NCBI RefSeq assembly: GCF_035989305.1
Contig: NZ_CP108514.1
Location: forward strand, 4,030,501 to 4,094,500
Direction of reading: 5' to 3'
From: Streptomyces sp. NBC_01233
GTDB lineage: Bacteria; Actinomycetota; Actinomycetes; Streptomycetales; Streptomycetaceae
DNA: 64,000 nt
Below the pieces are notes generated by a model. It was given only the letters and a program-made list of their open reading frames with translations, ran no database searches and was not told the DNA's origin. Position 1 is the first letter of the stretch. Each line of letters opens with the position of its first letter. Positions 49,412-57,843 of this stretch are shown piece by piece. A program made the translations under genes and the position numbers.

Positions 49412-50290
49412 TCAGGCGAAGACGACCGTGCGGGAGCCGTTCAGGAGTACGCGGTGCTCGCTGTGCCACTTCACCGCGCGCGCGAGCGCCTGGCACTCCA
49501 CGTCCCGCCCCACCGCCACCAGCTGGTCCGGGGTCACCTCGTGCCCCACCCGCTCGACCTCCTGCTCGATGATCGGCCCCTCGTCGAGGTCCGCCGTCAC
49601 GTAGTGCGCGGTCGCGCCGATCAGCTTCACGCCTCGCGCGTGCGCCTGGTGGTACGGCTTCGCGCCCTTGAAGCTCGGCAGGAACGAGTGGTGGATGTTG
49701 ATGATCCGCCCGCTCAGCTCCTTGCACAGGGTGTCCGACAGCACCTGCATGTAGCGCGCCAGCACCACCAGCTCGACGTTCTCCGCGCGCACGAGCTCCA
49801 GCAGCTGCGCCTCCGCCGCCGCCTTCGTGTCCTTCGTCACCGGGATGTGCACGAACGGGACGTCGTAAGAGCCGACCAGTTCGGCGAAGTCGGTGTGGTT
49901 GGAGACCACGGCCGCGATCTCGACCGGCAGGGCGCCGATGCTCGAGCGGAACAGCAGGTCGTTCAGGCAGTGGCCGAACTTCGACACCATGAGGATGATC
50001 CGCATGCGCTCCTCGGAGCGGTGGATCTGCCAGTCCATCTTGAACGAGTCGCCGATCGCGGCGAAGCTGGCGCGCAGCTTCTCGACGGTCACCGCGGGCT
50101 CGGCCTCGAAGTGCACCCGCATGAAGAAGAGTCCGGTCTCCCGGTCTCCGAACTGCTGGCTGTCCACGATGTTGCAGCCGGTCATGAAGAGGTAGCTCGA
50201 CACGGCGTGCACGATGCCCTGCTTGTCGGGGCAGGACACGGTCAGGACGTACTGGGGCTGGGCCTGGGCCTCATTGTGCGGGTCGCTCAT
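49412..50290 (-). CDS. purU: Formyltetrahydrofolate deformylase PurU
   Basis: The 292-residue enzyme hydrolyses 10-formyl-THF to formate and THF and balances one-carbon pools. An N-terminal ACT domain (YVLTVSCPDKQGIVHAVSSY, about 14-90) precedes the formyltransferase-type domain. This has the catalytic Asn/His in RIINIHHSFLPSFKGAKPYH and the Asp region TADLDEGPIIEQEV. Start ATG 50290 gives MSDPHNEAQ. The length is normal for the family. Confidence 0.93.
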   Translation of the reverse strand: MSDPHNEAQAQPQYVLTVSCPDKQGIVHAVSSYLFMTGCNIVDSQQFGDRETGLFFMRVHFEAEPAVTVEKLRASFAAIGDSFKMDWQIHRSEERMRIILMVSKFGHCLNDLLFRSSIGALPVEIAAVVSNHTDFAELVGSYDVPFVHIPVTKDTKAAAEAQLLELVRAENVELVVLARYMQVLSDTLCKELSGRIINIHHSFLPSFKGAKPYHQAHARGVKLIGATAHYVTADLDEGPIIEQEVERVGHEVTPDQLVAVGRDVECQALARAVKWHSEHRVLLNGSRTVVFA

Positions 50291-50304
50291 GACCGCACAG
50301 CCTT

Positions 50305-50808
50305 TCACACCGCGCGGGTGAGGATCCTCAACACTTCCAGCGACGTCGGCCGGACGTCCGGGTCGTCCCCGTCCGCCTCGGCCAGCCGTACGTGCGCCTC
50401 GCGTGCGGCGCGGACCGCCTCGGGCCACGCGTGGTGCTCCAGGTAGGCGGAGACCGGGGCGTCGGGCCCGACCTGGTGGAGGATGCGGAGCACCCGCAGC
50501 ACCGCGAGGTCGACGAGGGCGGCCTCCTGCGAGTCGCGGAAGATCGTGCCGACGTACTTCTCGGCCGACCAGCTGTCGAGCCAGGTGTCCTCGACGAGCC
50601 GGTACACGGCGTCGGTGATGTCTCCGTACCCATCGGCGCCGGTCAGCCACGTGTCCTTGTGGAAGGCCGGATCGGAAAGCATGTGCAGCGCCGAGCGCAC
50701 GTTGCTGCGCCAGCGCCACCACGGCATGTCGTTGAGGGGCATGCCACCCATGGTGGAGGAGCGGCCGCCGCGGCGGGAAGAGTTCTTCGAACCTTGGGCG
50801 AATGTCAC
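50305..50808 (-). CDS. SCO4402-family protein of unknown function
   Basis: The product from GTG 50808 has 167 residues and contains PLNDMPWWRWRSNVRSALHM, DITDAVYRLVEDTWLDSWSA and RVLRILHQVGPDAPVSAYLE. It is a soluble helical protein that I recall only as a conserved Streptomyces family. The start is not settled: ATG codons in the MGGMPLNDMP segment further in are possible. It precedes purU by 14 bp on the same strand. Confidence 0.7.
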   Translation of the reverse strand: MTFAQGSKNSSRRGGRSSTMGGMPLNDMPWWRWRSNVRSALHMLSDPAFHKDTWLTGADGYGDITDAVYRLVEDTWLDSWSAEKYVGTIFRDSQEAALVDLAVLRVLRILHQVGPDAPVSAYLEHHAWPEAVRAAREAHVRLAEADGDDPDVRPTSLEVLRILTRAV

Positions 50809-50941
50809 GCTTTCGATCGTACGTTCCCGTTGAACGCGATCTTCAGGCGCCTGCGGCGGACCGCACCCCCGCAATTCACCTGGGCGTCACCCGATGTTGT
50901 GTCCATCTCACTCGACAGTTACCTGCGGGGCGGAATGGTGC

Positions 50942-52237
50942 ATGGACATGACCATCTCGCGACGCGCAACATCCCTGTCCCGCACCTTCGTGGCCACGGC
51001 GATGGGTGCGTGTCTCGTCGCCGGGTGCGGGGTGCTCCCCGGAGGCTCGGCGGGCTCCGGGGAGACCATCACGGTCATGACGTTCGCCCCGGAAGCCACC
51101 AAAGCAACCAACATGCCGGGAATGACCGGCATGGCCAAGGCGTACGAGCGCTGGGTGAATTCCAAGGGCGGGATCAACGGCCACAAACTGCGCGTACTGA
51201 CCTGCAACGAGAAGAACACGCCCACCGGCGCCGCCAACTGCGCCCGCAAGGCCGTCGCCGAGAAGGCCGTCGCCGTCGTCGGCTCGTACAGCCAGCACGG
51301 ACGCGCCTTCATGGCCCCGCTGGAGGCGGAGGGCATCCCCTTCATCGGCGGTTACGGGGTCTCCTCCGAGGAGTTCCAGTCCCCGCTCTCCTACCCCGTC
51401 AACGGCGGCCAGTCCGTCCTGATCGCCGGCGCCGGCCACCAGCTGGGACGCGCCTGCGACCAGGTCGCGCTGGTCCGCCCCGACACCATCGCGGGCGACA
51501 CGCTGCCGGTGCTGCTCAACGCCGGACTGCGGGCCAACAAGATGGCCGACGCCGCCGACATCCGGGCCGCCGAGGACTCCGCGGACTTCGGACCGCAGGC
51601 CCGGGAGGCCCTCTCCCACACCAGCGGCACCGGCAAGGAGAAGGAGAAGGAGAAGGGCTGCGTCACCGCGGTCCTGGGCGAGCGCACCGAGACCTTCTTC
51701 GACGCCTTCCGCCGGACCGACGCCCAGCGCAAGAAGCCGCAGATCTCCTCCGTGCTGGGCAGTGTCAGCCAGTCCCTGGTGGACCGCACGGGCGGCAAGG
51801 AGAGCCCCTTCGAGGGCGCGTACCTCACCAGCTGGTACCCGGTGGCCTCCGATCCGGTCTGGACGCCGATGCGGACGGTCGTCACCGAGTTCGCCTTCGG
51901 CGACGACAACGTCGACCCCGACGACAGCGGGGCGCAGACCACCTGGATCGCCTACACCGTGCTGAGCGAGATCGTGAAGCGCTTCAAAGAGGACGAGGAC
52001 ATCAGCGCCCGCATGGTCAAGCGGTCGCTGAACGAGTCCCAGCCCGTCAGGACCGGCGGCCTCACCCCGGACCTGAGCTGGCGCTACCAGGACATGCGGG
52101 CCGTCGCCGGCTTCCCCCGCATCGTCAACGGCCAGGTCACCTTCCAGATCGTCCAGGCCGGGCGGCTCGTGGCGCAGCCCGGCGAGCAGCCCCTGGACAT
52201 GACCCCGACCCTGGTCCAGGCCCCCCGCACGGCCTGA
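50942..52237 (+). CDS. ABC-type substrate-binding lipoprotein (periplasmic-binding type 1)
   Basis: The 431-residue protein has a lipoprotein signal (TFVATAMGACLVAGCGVLPG, lipobox LVAGC). The binding-protein fold has KAYERWVNSKGGINGHKLRV, NCARKAVAEKAVAVVGSYSQ and IPFIGGYGVSSEEFQSPLSY, as in branched-chain amino acid or amide binding proteins. A charged insert GKEKEKEKGC occurs mid-protein. No transporter genes adjoin, so it may act as an orphan sensor. ATG 50942 or 50948 is the start. Confidence 0.85.
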   Translation: MDMTISRRATSLSRTFVATAMGACLVAGCGVLPGGSAGSGETITVMTFAPEATKATNMPGMTGMAKAYERWVNSKGGINGHKLRVLTCNEKNTPTGAANCARKAVAEKAVAVVGSYSQHGRAFMAPLEAEGIPFIGGYGVSSEEFQSPLSYPVNGGQSVLIAGAGHQLGRACDQVALVRPDTIAGDTLPVLLNAGLRANKMADAADIRAAEDSADFGPQAREALSHTSGTGKEKEKEKGCVTAVLGERTETFFDAFRRTDAQRKKPQISSVLGSVSQSLVDRTGGKESPFEGAYLTSWYPVASDPVWTPMRTVVTEFAFGDDNVDPDDSGAQTTWIAYTVLSEIVKRFKEDEDISARMVKRSLNESQPVRTGGLTPDLSWRYQDMRAVAGFPRIVNGQVTFQIVQAGRLVAQPGEQPLDMTPTLVQAPRTA

Positions 52238-52240
52238 CGC

Positions 52241-53572
52241 TCAGAGCTGGGACTTGTCGCGCTTGGTGAGGCCGTACTTGGCCGCGATCGTGTTCCACAT
52301 GACCGCGGCGGACTCCTTGGCCTTCGTCGCCTCGCCGCTCGACCTGTTGCCGTCGGAGGCGTTCTTGGTGACCTTGGCCTTGCCGTCCTTGCACTTGTCA
52401 TCGTCCACGTCGTCCGCCCAGGCGGCGTAGCTATCGTCGGCGTCCGCGGAGGACTGCCAGGCCTTGGTGAGGGCCGCGGACAGCTTCACGTGGTCCGGGA
52501 GCTTGTCCACCTTCAGCTCTTGGAGGCGGGTGACGAGTTCCTCGCGCTGGCGGGCCGCGTCGCGCAGGTCGGCGCCCGCCTGGTCGAGGTTGTTGCAGCT
52601 CTTGATGTCCTCGACGGCCTTGATCACCGAGGCCCGGCTGTCATTGCTGTCGGCGAGGAGCTTGTCCAGCTGGACGGCCTGCGGGCGGGCCGGGTCCACG
52701 GGAGCCTCGCCGCCGGGCGCGGCGGAGGCGCCGCTCGCGGCCGGTGCGGCGGGCACCGCGCCCGGGTCGTTGTTCTGCGGCTTGCCGTCGCTGAGCAGCG
52801 AGCCGACGCCCAGCCCGATCACGGCCAGGCCGATGACCACGGCGGCGATGACGGCCGGCGAGATCCGGCGGGGTGCCTCCGGCGGCGGGGGCGGGGCGTA
52901 CTGCTGCTGCGGGTGCTGCTGTGCGGGGTGTGGGGGTACGGGGCGCTGCGCGCGCGGCGGGTAGGGGCGCGGCGGCGGCTGACGCAGCACCGGCTCCTGG
53001 ACGGGCGGCAGGTGCTGGGTGTGCCCGGCGGAGTCGTCGTCGCCCCGGAACAGCCCGTCGAACCCCTCAACGGCGCGGTCGGCGGGCACCGGCGGTATGT
53101 ACTGCGTCGCCGCCTCGTCGTGCGCGGGGGCGGCCGGCACGGGCGGGATGTACTGCGTTGCCGCATCGCCGTGCACGGGGGCCGCCGGCACGGGCGGAAT
53201 GTACTGCGTTGCCGCATCGCCGTGCGCGGAGGCGGCCGGCACGGGCGGGATGTACTGCGTTGCCGCATCGCCGTGCGCGGAGGCGGCCGGCACGGGCGGG
53301 ATGTACTGCGTTGCCGCATCGCCGTGCACGGGGGCCGCCGGCACGGGCGGAATGTACTGGGTGGCGGCCTCGGGCAGCGGCGGGTACCCGTAGCCGTGCG
53401 GCTCCCCCGGCCCCTCGTAGCCCGGCCCGACGACGTGCCCCGGTGCCACGTGCGGGTACCCGTACGCGGGCCCCGGCTGCGGCTGCTCCGGGTACACCGG
53501 ATACCCGGACGCCTGGTCCGGACCCCACGGGGCACCCGGCTGGGGGGCGCCCCCTTGTCCGCTCTGCGTCAC
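52241..53572 (-). CDS. Repeat-rich membrane protein with extracellular helical domain
   Basis: The 443-residue protein starts at GTG 53572 (AAGGAG five bases upstream). It has a Pro/Tyr/Gly-rich cytoplasmic part with a 17-residue tandem repeat (AATQYIPPVPAAPVHGD) in six copies. One membrane helix follows (AVIAAVVIGLAVIGLGVGSL, about 230-250), then a helical extracellular domain (LDKLLADSNDSRASVIKAVE, WADDVDDDKCKDGKAKV). It is convergent with the lipoprotein gene, three bases apart. The role is unknown. Confidence 0.8.
   Translation of the reverse strand: MTQSGQGGAPQPGAPWGPDQASGYPVYPEQPQPGPAYGYPHVAPGHVVGPGYEGPGEPHGYGYPPLPEAATQYIPPVPAAPVHGDAATQYIPPVPAASAHGDAATQYIPPVPAASAHGDAATQYIPPVPAAPVHGDAATQYIPPVPAAPAHDEAATQYIPPVPADRAVEGFDGLFRGDDDSAGHTQHLPPVQEPVLRQPPPRPYPPRAQRPVPPHPAQQHPQQQYAPPPPPEAPRRISPAVIAAVVIGLAVIGLGVGSLLSDGKPQNNDPGAVPAAPAASGASAAPGGEAPVDPARPQAVQLDKLLADSNDSRASVIKAVEDIKSCNNLDQAGADLRDAARQREELVTRLQELKVDKLPDHVKLSAALTKAWQSSADADDSYAAWADDVDDDKCKDGKAKVTKNASDGNRSSGEATKAKESAAVMWNTIAAKYGLTKRDKSQL
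53080..53370. repeat. 51-bp coding tandem repeat, six copies
   Basis: TGTACTG recurs at 53098, 53149, 53200, 53251, 53302 and 53353, exactly 51 bp apart. Each copy encodes 17 residues of the membrane protein above. Alternate units are more alike than adjacent ones, suggesting duplication of blocks. Confidence 0.9.
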
Positions 53573-53702
53573 CGGGACTCCTTCTCCGACTCGCCCGACC
53601 CTACGGAACCGTCGGTCACGCTACCCGGTCACGCACCGCCGCACCCAGCCCCGCCGGTTTTGTGACGGCCCTCGGGCAGGTGGGGCCGGGGACGCCGGGA
53701 GG

Positions 53703-55085
53703 TCAGGCGACCCGGGCTTCGAGCCGCGCGCCGAACTCCCGTACCGCCGCCTCCTCCCGGTAGGGCTCCAGGCGGGAACGGAAGTCCTCCAGGTATTCCG
53801 CCCCCCGGTTCGACCGGAGCCCCTCCAGCAGTTCCGCCGCCTTCGTGGCGGTCTGGCAGGCCTGTTCCACCTCCCGCTGCTGCACCTGCGCCGCCGCCAG
53901 CAGCAGCAGCCCGATGGCCCGGCGCCGCGCCTTGCCCGCCGGGAGGCCCCGCAGCGCCTCCTCCGCCCGCTTGCCCGCCGCGTCCGCCTGGCCCAGGTCC
54001 CGGTGGCAGTGCGCCAGCTCGTCCGCGAGGTACGCCGCGTCGAAGTGGCTGATCCACACCGGGTCGTCGCCCGACTCCGGCTCCGCCCGCTCCAGCGCGC
54101 TGACCGCCCGCGCCGACAGCACCGCCGTGGCCCGGGTGTCCCCGAGCAGCGCGTGCCCGCGCGCCTCGGCGGCGTAGAACATGGCCTCGACGCGCGGGGT
54201 GACCTGTCCCCGCGTCCCCTCCTGGGCGGCCCGCGCCAGCTGCGCGATCTCCCGCGGGTTGCCCAGCTCGGCGGCGAGGTGGCTCATGGACGCCGCCAGC
54301 ACGTACCCCCCGTACGCCCGGTCGCCGGCCGCCTGGGCCAGACGTAGCGCCTGGATGTAGTACCGCTGTGCCAGGCCGGGCTGTCCGGTGTCCACCGCCA
54401 TGTAGCCCGCCAGCTCCGTCAGCCGGGCCACGGCGGCGAACAGTGCCCGCCCCACCGGCTCCCGGTACGAGCCGCCGATCAGCCCGGACACCACCGAGTT
54501 GAGGTAGTGCACGACCACCGGCCGGACGTGCCCGCTGCCGAAGCGGTGGTCGAGGTCCTTGAGCGCCTCGGTGGTCGCCCGCACCGCCTCGACGTCCGGC
54601 ATGCCGACCCGCGAGCCGCCGCTGCGGGCCACCTGGGTGTCGGCCCCGGTGATCAGCCAGTCGCGGCTCGGCTCGACGAGCGCGGACGCCGCCACGCTCG
54701 AACCCGCCAGGAAGTCGCGGCGGCCGACGTCGCTGCGCCACAGCTCGCAGACCTGCTCGATCGCGCCGATGACGGTGGGCGAGAACTGCAGGCCGACCCC
54801 GGAGGCGAGGTTCTTGCCGTTGGCCATGCCGATCTCGTCGATGGTGACGGTCCGGCCGAGCTTGCGCCCGATCGCCTCGGCGATGATTCCGGGCGCCCGG
54901 CCGCGCGGCTGCTGGCCGCGCAGCCACCGGGCCACGGAGGTCTTGTCGTAGCGGAGATCGAGGCCGTGCTCGGCCCCGCACATGTTCACGCGCCGGGCGA
55001 GCCCGGCGTTGGAGCACCCGGCTTCCTGGATGAGCGCCTGCAGCCGTTCGTTCGGCTGGCGGGCGACGAGAGGCCTGGCTGCCAT
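53703..55085 (-). CDS. HTH/TPR transcriptional regulator (NsdA-like)
   Basis: The 460-residue protein has an N-terminal HTH-like region (RLQALIQEAGCSNAGLARRV, YDKTSVARWLRGQQPRGRAP) and then tetratricopeptide-type helices (LAELAHCHRDLG, ARAAQEGTRGQVTPRVEAMF). This layout is that of NsdA and its Streptomyces paralogues, which act as negative regulators of development and antibiotics. AGGGGG lies five bases before ATG 55085. The divergent primase gene and the palindrome between them suggest autoregulation. Confidence 0.8.
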   Translation of the reverse strand: MAARPLVARQPNERLQALIQEAGCSNAGLARRVNMCGAEHGLDLRYDKTSVARWLRGQQPRGRAPGIIAEAIGRKLGRTVTIDEIGMANGKNLASGVGLQFSPTVIGAIEQVCELWRSDVGRRDFLAGSSVAASALVEPSRDWLITGADTQVARSGGSRVGMPDVEAVRATTEALKDLDHRFGSGHVRPVVVHYLNSVVSGLIGGSYREPVGRALFAAVARLTELAGYMAVDTGQPGLAQRYYIQALRLAQAAGDRAYGGYVLAASMSHLAAELGNPREIAQLARAAQEGTRGQVTPRVEAMFYAAEARGHALLGDTRATAVLSARAVSALERAEPESGDDPVWISHFDAAYLADELAHCHRDLGQADAAGKRAEEALRGLPAGKARRRAIGLLLLAAAQVQQREVEQACQTATKAAELLEGLRSNRGAEYLEDFRSRLEPYREEAAVREFGARLEARVA

Positions 55086-55107
55086 GAAAACCCCCTGCTG
55101 ACCGCGG

Positions 55108-55128
55108 GTGATCCGTTGGAATGATCAC
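55108..55128. promoter_or_regulatory. Palindrome upstream of the HTH/TPR gene
   Basis: GTGATC-N9-GATCAC is a perfect 6-bp inverted repeat, 23 bp upstream of the start at 55085. It may be the regulator's own operator. Confidence 0.5.
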
Positions 55129-55301
55129 TTCCCGCCTGATGTGCGGAGAATCTTCCGCTCTGCGTCGTGTCGCTACCCAACTCCAGCGCCCCGGCCTCCC
55201 ACGCGCCCCCACGTGTGCATCAATGCGCCCCGTATGCAGGATCGATGCTCCGTCCACCCGCTGGTTTACGCCCGTAACCCCGGGTGGCCCGGGGAGTTGT
55301 G

Positions 55302-55994
55302 ATGGGCGTGGAAGAGACCATCACAGTCACGGAGACCGCACCCATCCCCAAGCAGCGCGGCGAACTGCTGCTGGACCATGCCGTGCGGTACGCGGAAGAA
55401 CGGCACTGGGACGTCTTCGCCGGCACCTGGCTGGAGCCCGGCGACGGCCGGGAGCTGTGTTCCTGCGGGGCGGCGGACTGCCCCGCGCCCGGCGCACACC
55501 CGGCGGTGAAGGACTGGGCGGCGCAGGCCACGGGCAGCGCGGTCCAGGTCCGGCGGGTCTGGGCGAAGCACCCGGAGGCCTCGATCCTGCTGCCGACGGG
55601 TCGGACGTTCGACGCGCTGGACGTGCCGGAGTCGGCCGGATTCCTGGCGCTGGCGCGGCTGGAGCGGATGCAGCGCACCCTCGGCCCGGTCACCCTCACG
55701 CCCGACCACCGGATGCTGTTCTTCGTCCTGCCGGGCGCCGGCGTCAAGATGGCCGACCTCGTGCGGAAGCTGGGCTGGTCGCCGACCGGCATCGACCTGA
55801 TCGCCCGCGGCGAGGGCGAGTACGTGGCCGCGCCGCCCACCCGCTTCGGCGGCCGGGGCGCGGTCCAGTGGGCCCGGCGGCCCACTCCGGCGAACCGGTG
55901 GCTGCCGGACACGGAGGAGCTGATCGACGCGCTGGCGTACGCGTGCGGGAGCGAGGCCGCGGCGGACCGCAAGCGGCGCCAGCCGTCAACTTGA
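55302..55994 (+). CDS. Bifunctional primase/polymerase-domain protein
   Basis: The 230-residue protein has LLLDHAVRYAEERHWDVFAG, the Cys motif CSCGAADCPAPGAHPAVKDW, VRRVWAKHPEASILLPTGRT and LIARGEGEYVAAPPTRFGGR, as in the N-terminal domain of Prim-Pol proteins. In this chromosomal family key catalytic acidic residues may be missing, so activity is doubtful. GGGGAG lies five bases before ATG 55302, with GTG 55299 as alternative. The IS element begins directly at the stop codon. Confidence 0.82.
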   Translation: MGVEETITVTETAPIPKQRGELLLDHAVRYAEERHWDVFAGTWLEPGDGRELCSCGAADCPAPGAHPAVKDWAAQATGSAVQVRRVWAKHPEASILLPTGRTFDALDVPESAGFLALARLERMQRTLGPVTLTPDHRMLFFVLPGAGVKMADLVRKLGWSPTGIDLIARGEGEYVAAPPTRFGGRGAVQWARRPTPANRWLPDTEELIDALAYACGSEAAADRKRRQPST

Positions 55995-56067
55995 CCCGGT
56001 CCTGAAGGGCCGGGCTTGGAGGTAGCGCCCAACTGGCTGCTGGGTTGGCTCCTCCGTCCAGACACCC

Positions 56068-57231
56068 CTATGGGGTGGCAGGGACGCGTGACTCACGCCC
56101 CGCTGTCCACACGGTCTCGCCCTTGCGGCGGATGTTGTGGGACGCGTTGTCGTCCGCGTGCATGAGGGCCCCGCAGGACCGGCACGCGAACGTCGCTTGA
56201 TCGGCGCGGTTGCGCCGGTCGATGTGGCCGCACTCGGAGCATTGCCGGCTGGTGTACGCCGGATCGACGTACACCAGCGACACCCCGGCCCGCTTCGCCT
56301 TGTACTCAACGAAGGCGGCGAGCTGGTGGAAGCTCCACGAGTGCAGGGAGGTCCGCTGGTCCTTGCGGAGCCGTACCCGGCTTCGGATGCCCGTGAGGTC
56401 TTCCAGGGCGATACCGGAGCCGGTGCGTTCAGCGGTGGTGACGATGGTCTTGGAGACGATGTGGTTGACGTTGGCGGTGTGCCGGGCTTCCTTGCGGGAG
56501 CGCTTCTTGAGGAGGCGCTTCGCGGACTTGGTGCCCTTGGCCTGCAACTTCCTGCGCAGATCGAGCTGTCGTTTCCGGTGCCGGTTCAAGCCGCGACCGG
56601 CGGCCCGGTAGCCGGTGGAGGTGGTGGCGATGTTGGCGATGCCGAGGTCGACTCCGATGAACCCGTCAGGCTCATACTGCTCGGCCTCGGGGATGTCGCA
56701 GACGGCGATCAGGTAGAACACGCCGTCGCGTTCGATCAAGTCGGACTCGCCCTTGCGGTGCTCGCGGAGCATCTTGAGCGCGTCCGGGGAGCAGGCGAAG
56801 CGAACGCTTTTGAGCCGTCCGGCCGTCGTCCAGATCGACACGGTTCCGGCGTCGTACTGCCAACTCAAACACCGGTCGTCGTACGGCTGCGCGGCCTGGG
56901 GCCGGAACGTGATCGGCTTCGACTCCGCCTTGACCCTGCGCTTCGATCCCGGCTTGCCCAGGTTCCCGGCCGTGATGTTCGCCTTCAACGTGGTGTAGGC
57001 GTCACGGGTCTTCTTGATGACGTGCTGAGCGGCTTGCGCCCCGAGCCCGCGCGCCTTCAACTCGGCGTAGGTGTGCTTGCGCAGCTCGTACTCACGCGGC
57101 ACACCGTGCTCGAACGCCACACCGGACACCCAGCACGCGGCCTCGTTGACCGTGCGCAGGGTGGAGCGCAGCGCGGCGGCCTGCTCGGCCTCCGGCAACA
57201 GCTTCACCTGCGCCACGATCTTCACACCCAT
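56068..57231 (-). CDS. tnpB: RNA-guided nuclease TnpB (IS605 OrfB)
   Basis: The 387-residue protein has the three RuvC-like acidic positions: Asp in GVDLGIANIA, Glu in ALEDLTGIRSRVRL and Asp in HADDNASHNIRRKG. A zinc ribbon (CSECGHIDRRNRADQATFAC, then CGA) lies between them. The N-terminal helical part (AALRSTLRTVNEAACWVSGV) binds the guide RNA. TnpB cleaves DNA next to the element-specific motif with an RNA from the element's 3' end, which helps keep the IS at its site. All key residues are present, so it is probably active. Confidence 0.92.
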   Translation of the reverse strand: MGVKIVAQVKLLPEAEQAAALRSTLRTVNEAACWVSGVAFEHGVPREYELRKHTYAELKARGLGAQAAQHVIKKTRDAYTTLKANITAGNLGKPGSKRRVKAESKPITFRPQAAQPYDDRCLSWQYDAGTVSIWTTAGRLKSVRFACSPDALKMLREHRKGESDLIERDGVFYLIAVCDIPEAEQYEPDGFIGVDLGIANIATTSTGYRAAGRGLNRHRKRQLDLRRKLQAKGTKSAKRLLKKRSRKEARHTANVNHIVSKTIVTTAERTGSGIALEDLTGIRSRVRLRKDQRTSLHSWSFHQLAAFVEYKAKRAGVSLVYVDPAYTSRQCSECGHIDRRNRADQATFACRSCGALMHADDNASHNIRRKGETVWTAGRESRVPATP

Positions 57232-57248
57232 GATCGTAGCATTGGTCT

Positions 57249-57677
57249 ATGTCACCACGCTGGGAGCCAAACCCCAACACTCGTAGGGGTAGAACCGTCG
57301 TCTACAGCCTCCATGCACACTTGGTCTTCACACCAAAGTATCGGCGCGGCCCGTTCACGGACGAGATCCTGACGCGCTGCGAAGAAGTCATGCGGGCCGT
57401 CTGTGCCGACTTCGAGACCGAACTGGTCGAGTTCAACGGCGAGCACGACCACGTGCACCTCCTCGTGCACTACCCGCCGAAGGTCGCCCTGTCCCGCCTG
57501 GTCGGCTCCCTCAAGGGCGTATCAGCCCGCAGGCTCCGGCAGGAGTTCCCCGACCACATCCGCAAGTACCTGTGGGGAGATCACTTCTGGTCGCCGTCCT
57601 ACTTCGCGGCGTCCTGCGGCGGCGCACCGCTGGCAATCATCAAGGAGTACATCGAGCAGCAGAAACGTCCGCGTTAG
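57249..57677 (+). CDS. tnpA: IS200/IS605-type Y1 transposase TnpA
   Basis: The 142-residue HUH transposase has the HxH motif in EHDHVHLLVHYPPK and the catalytic Tyr in IIKEYIEQQ. It moves single-stranded DNA as a dimer and recognises the end hairpins. The length is normal. TAGCAT six bases before ATG 57249 suggests a leaderless start. It is divergent from tnpB with 17 bp between them. Confidence 0.92.
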   Translation: MSPRWEPNPNTRRGRTVVYSLHAHLVFTPKYRRGPFTDEILTRCEEVMRAVCADFETELVEFNGEHDHVHLLVHYPPKVALSRLVGSLKGVSARRLRQEFPDHIRKYLWGDHFWSPSYFAASCGGAPLAIIKEYIEQQKRPR

Positions 57678-57843
57678 CCTGCGGGTCAGAGCAGTCCAGA
57701 GAAGCGATTCCTCCCGGGCCTGAAGGCCCGGGTTCCTCGCTAGATCATGCTGAAACTCATGACATAAGTAACTGCTCGGGCCTCTCCCCCTCCTCCTATG
57801 GTGAGGAAGGAACGACCAACGGGGACGCACGAGAGGCAGGCGC

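Larger units (their letters stand above)
55995..57732. mobile_element. IS200/IS605-family element with divergent tnpA and tnpB
   Basis: The element is bounded by matching subterminal hairpins: CCCGGTCC-TGAA-GGGCCGGG at 55995-56014 and CCCGGGCC-TGAA-GGCCCGGG at 57713-57732. It encodes a Y1 transposase and a TnpB nuclease from a central divergent promoter. No terminal inverted repeats are expected for this family, and the exact cleavage sites cannot be fixed without an empty site. Both genes look intact. Confidence 0.82.

Noticed and set aside
53080..53370. Regular 51-bp repeats that could suggest a CRISPR array
   Set aside because: There are no unique spacers. The whole unit repeats and is coding for a 17-residue motif.
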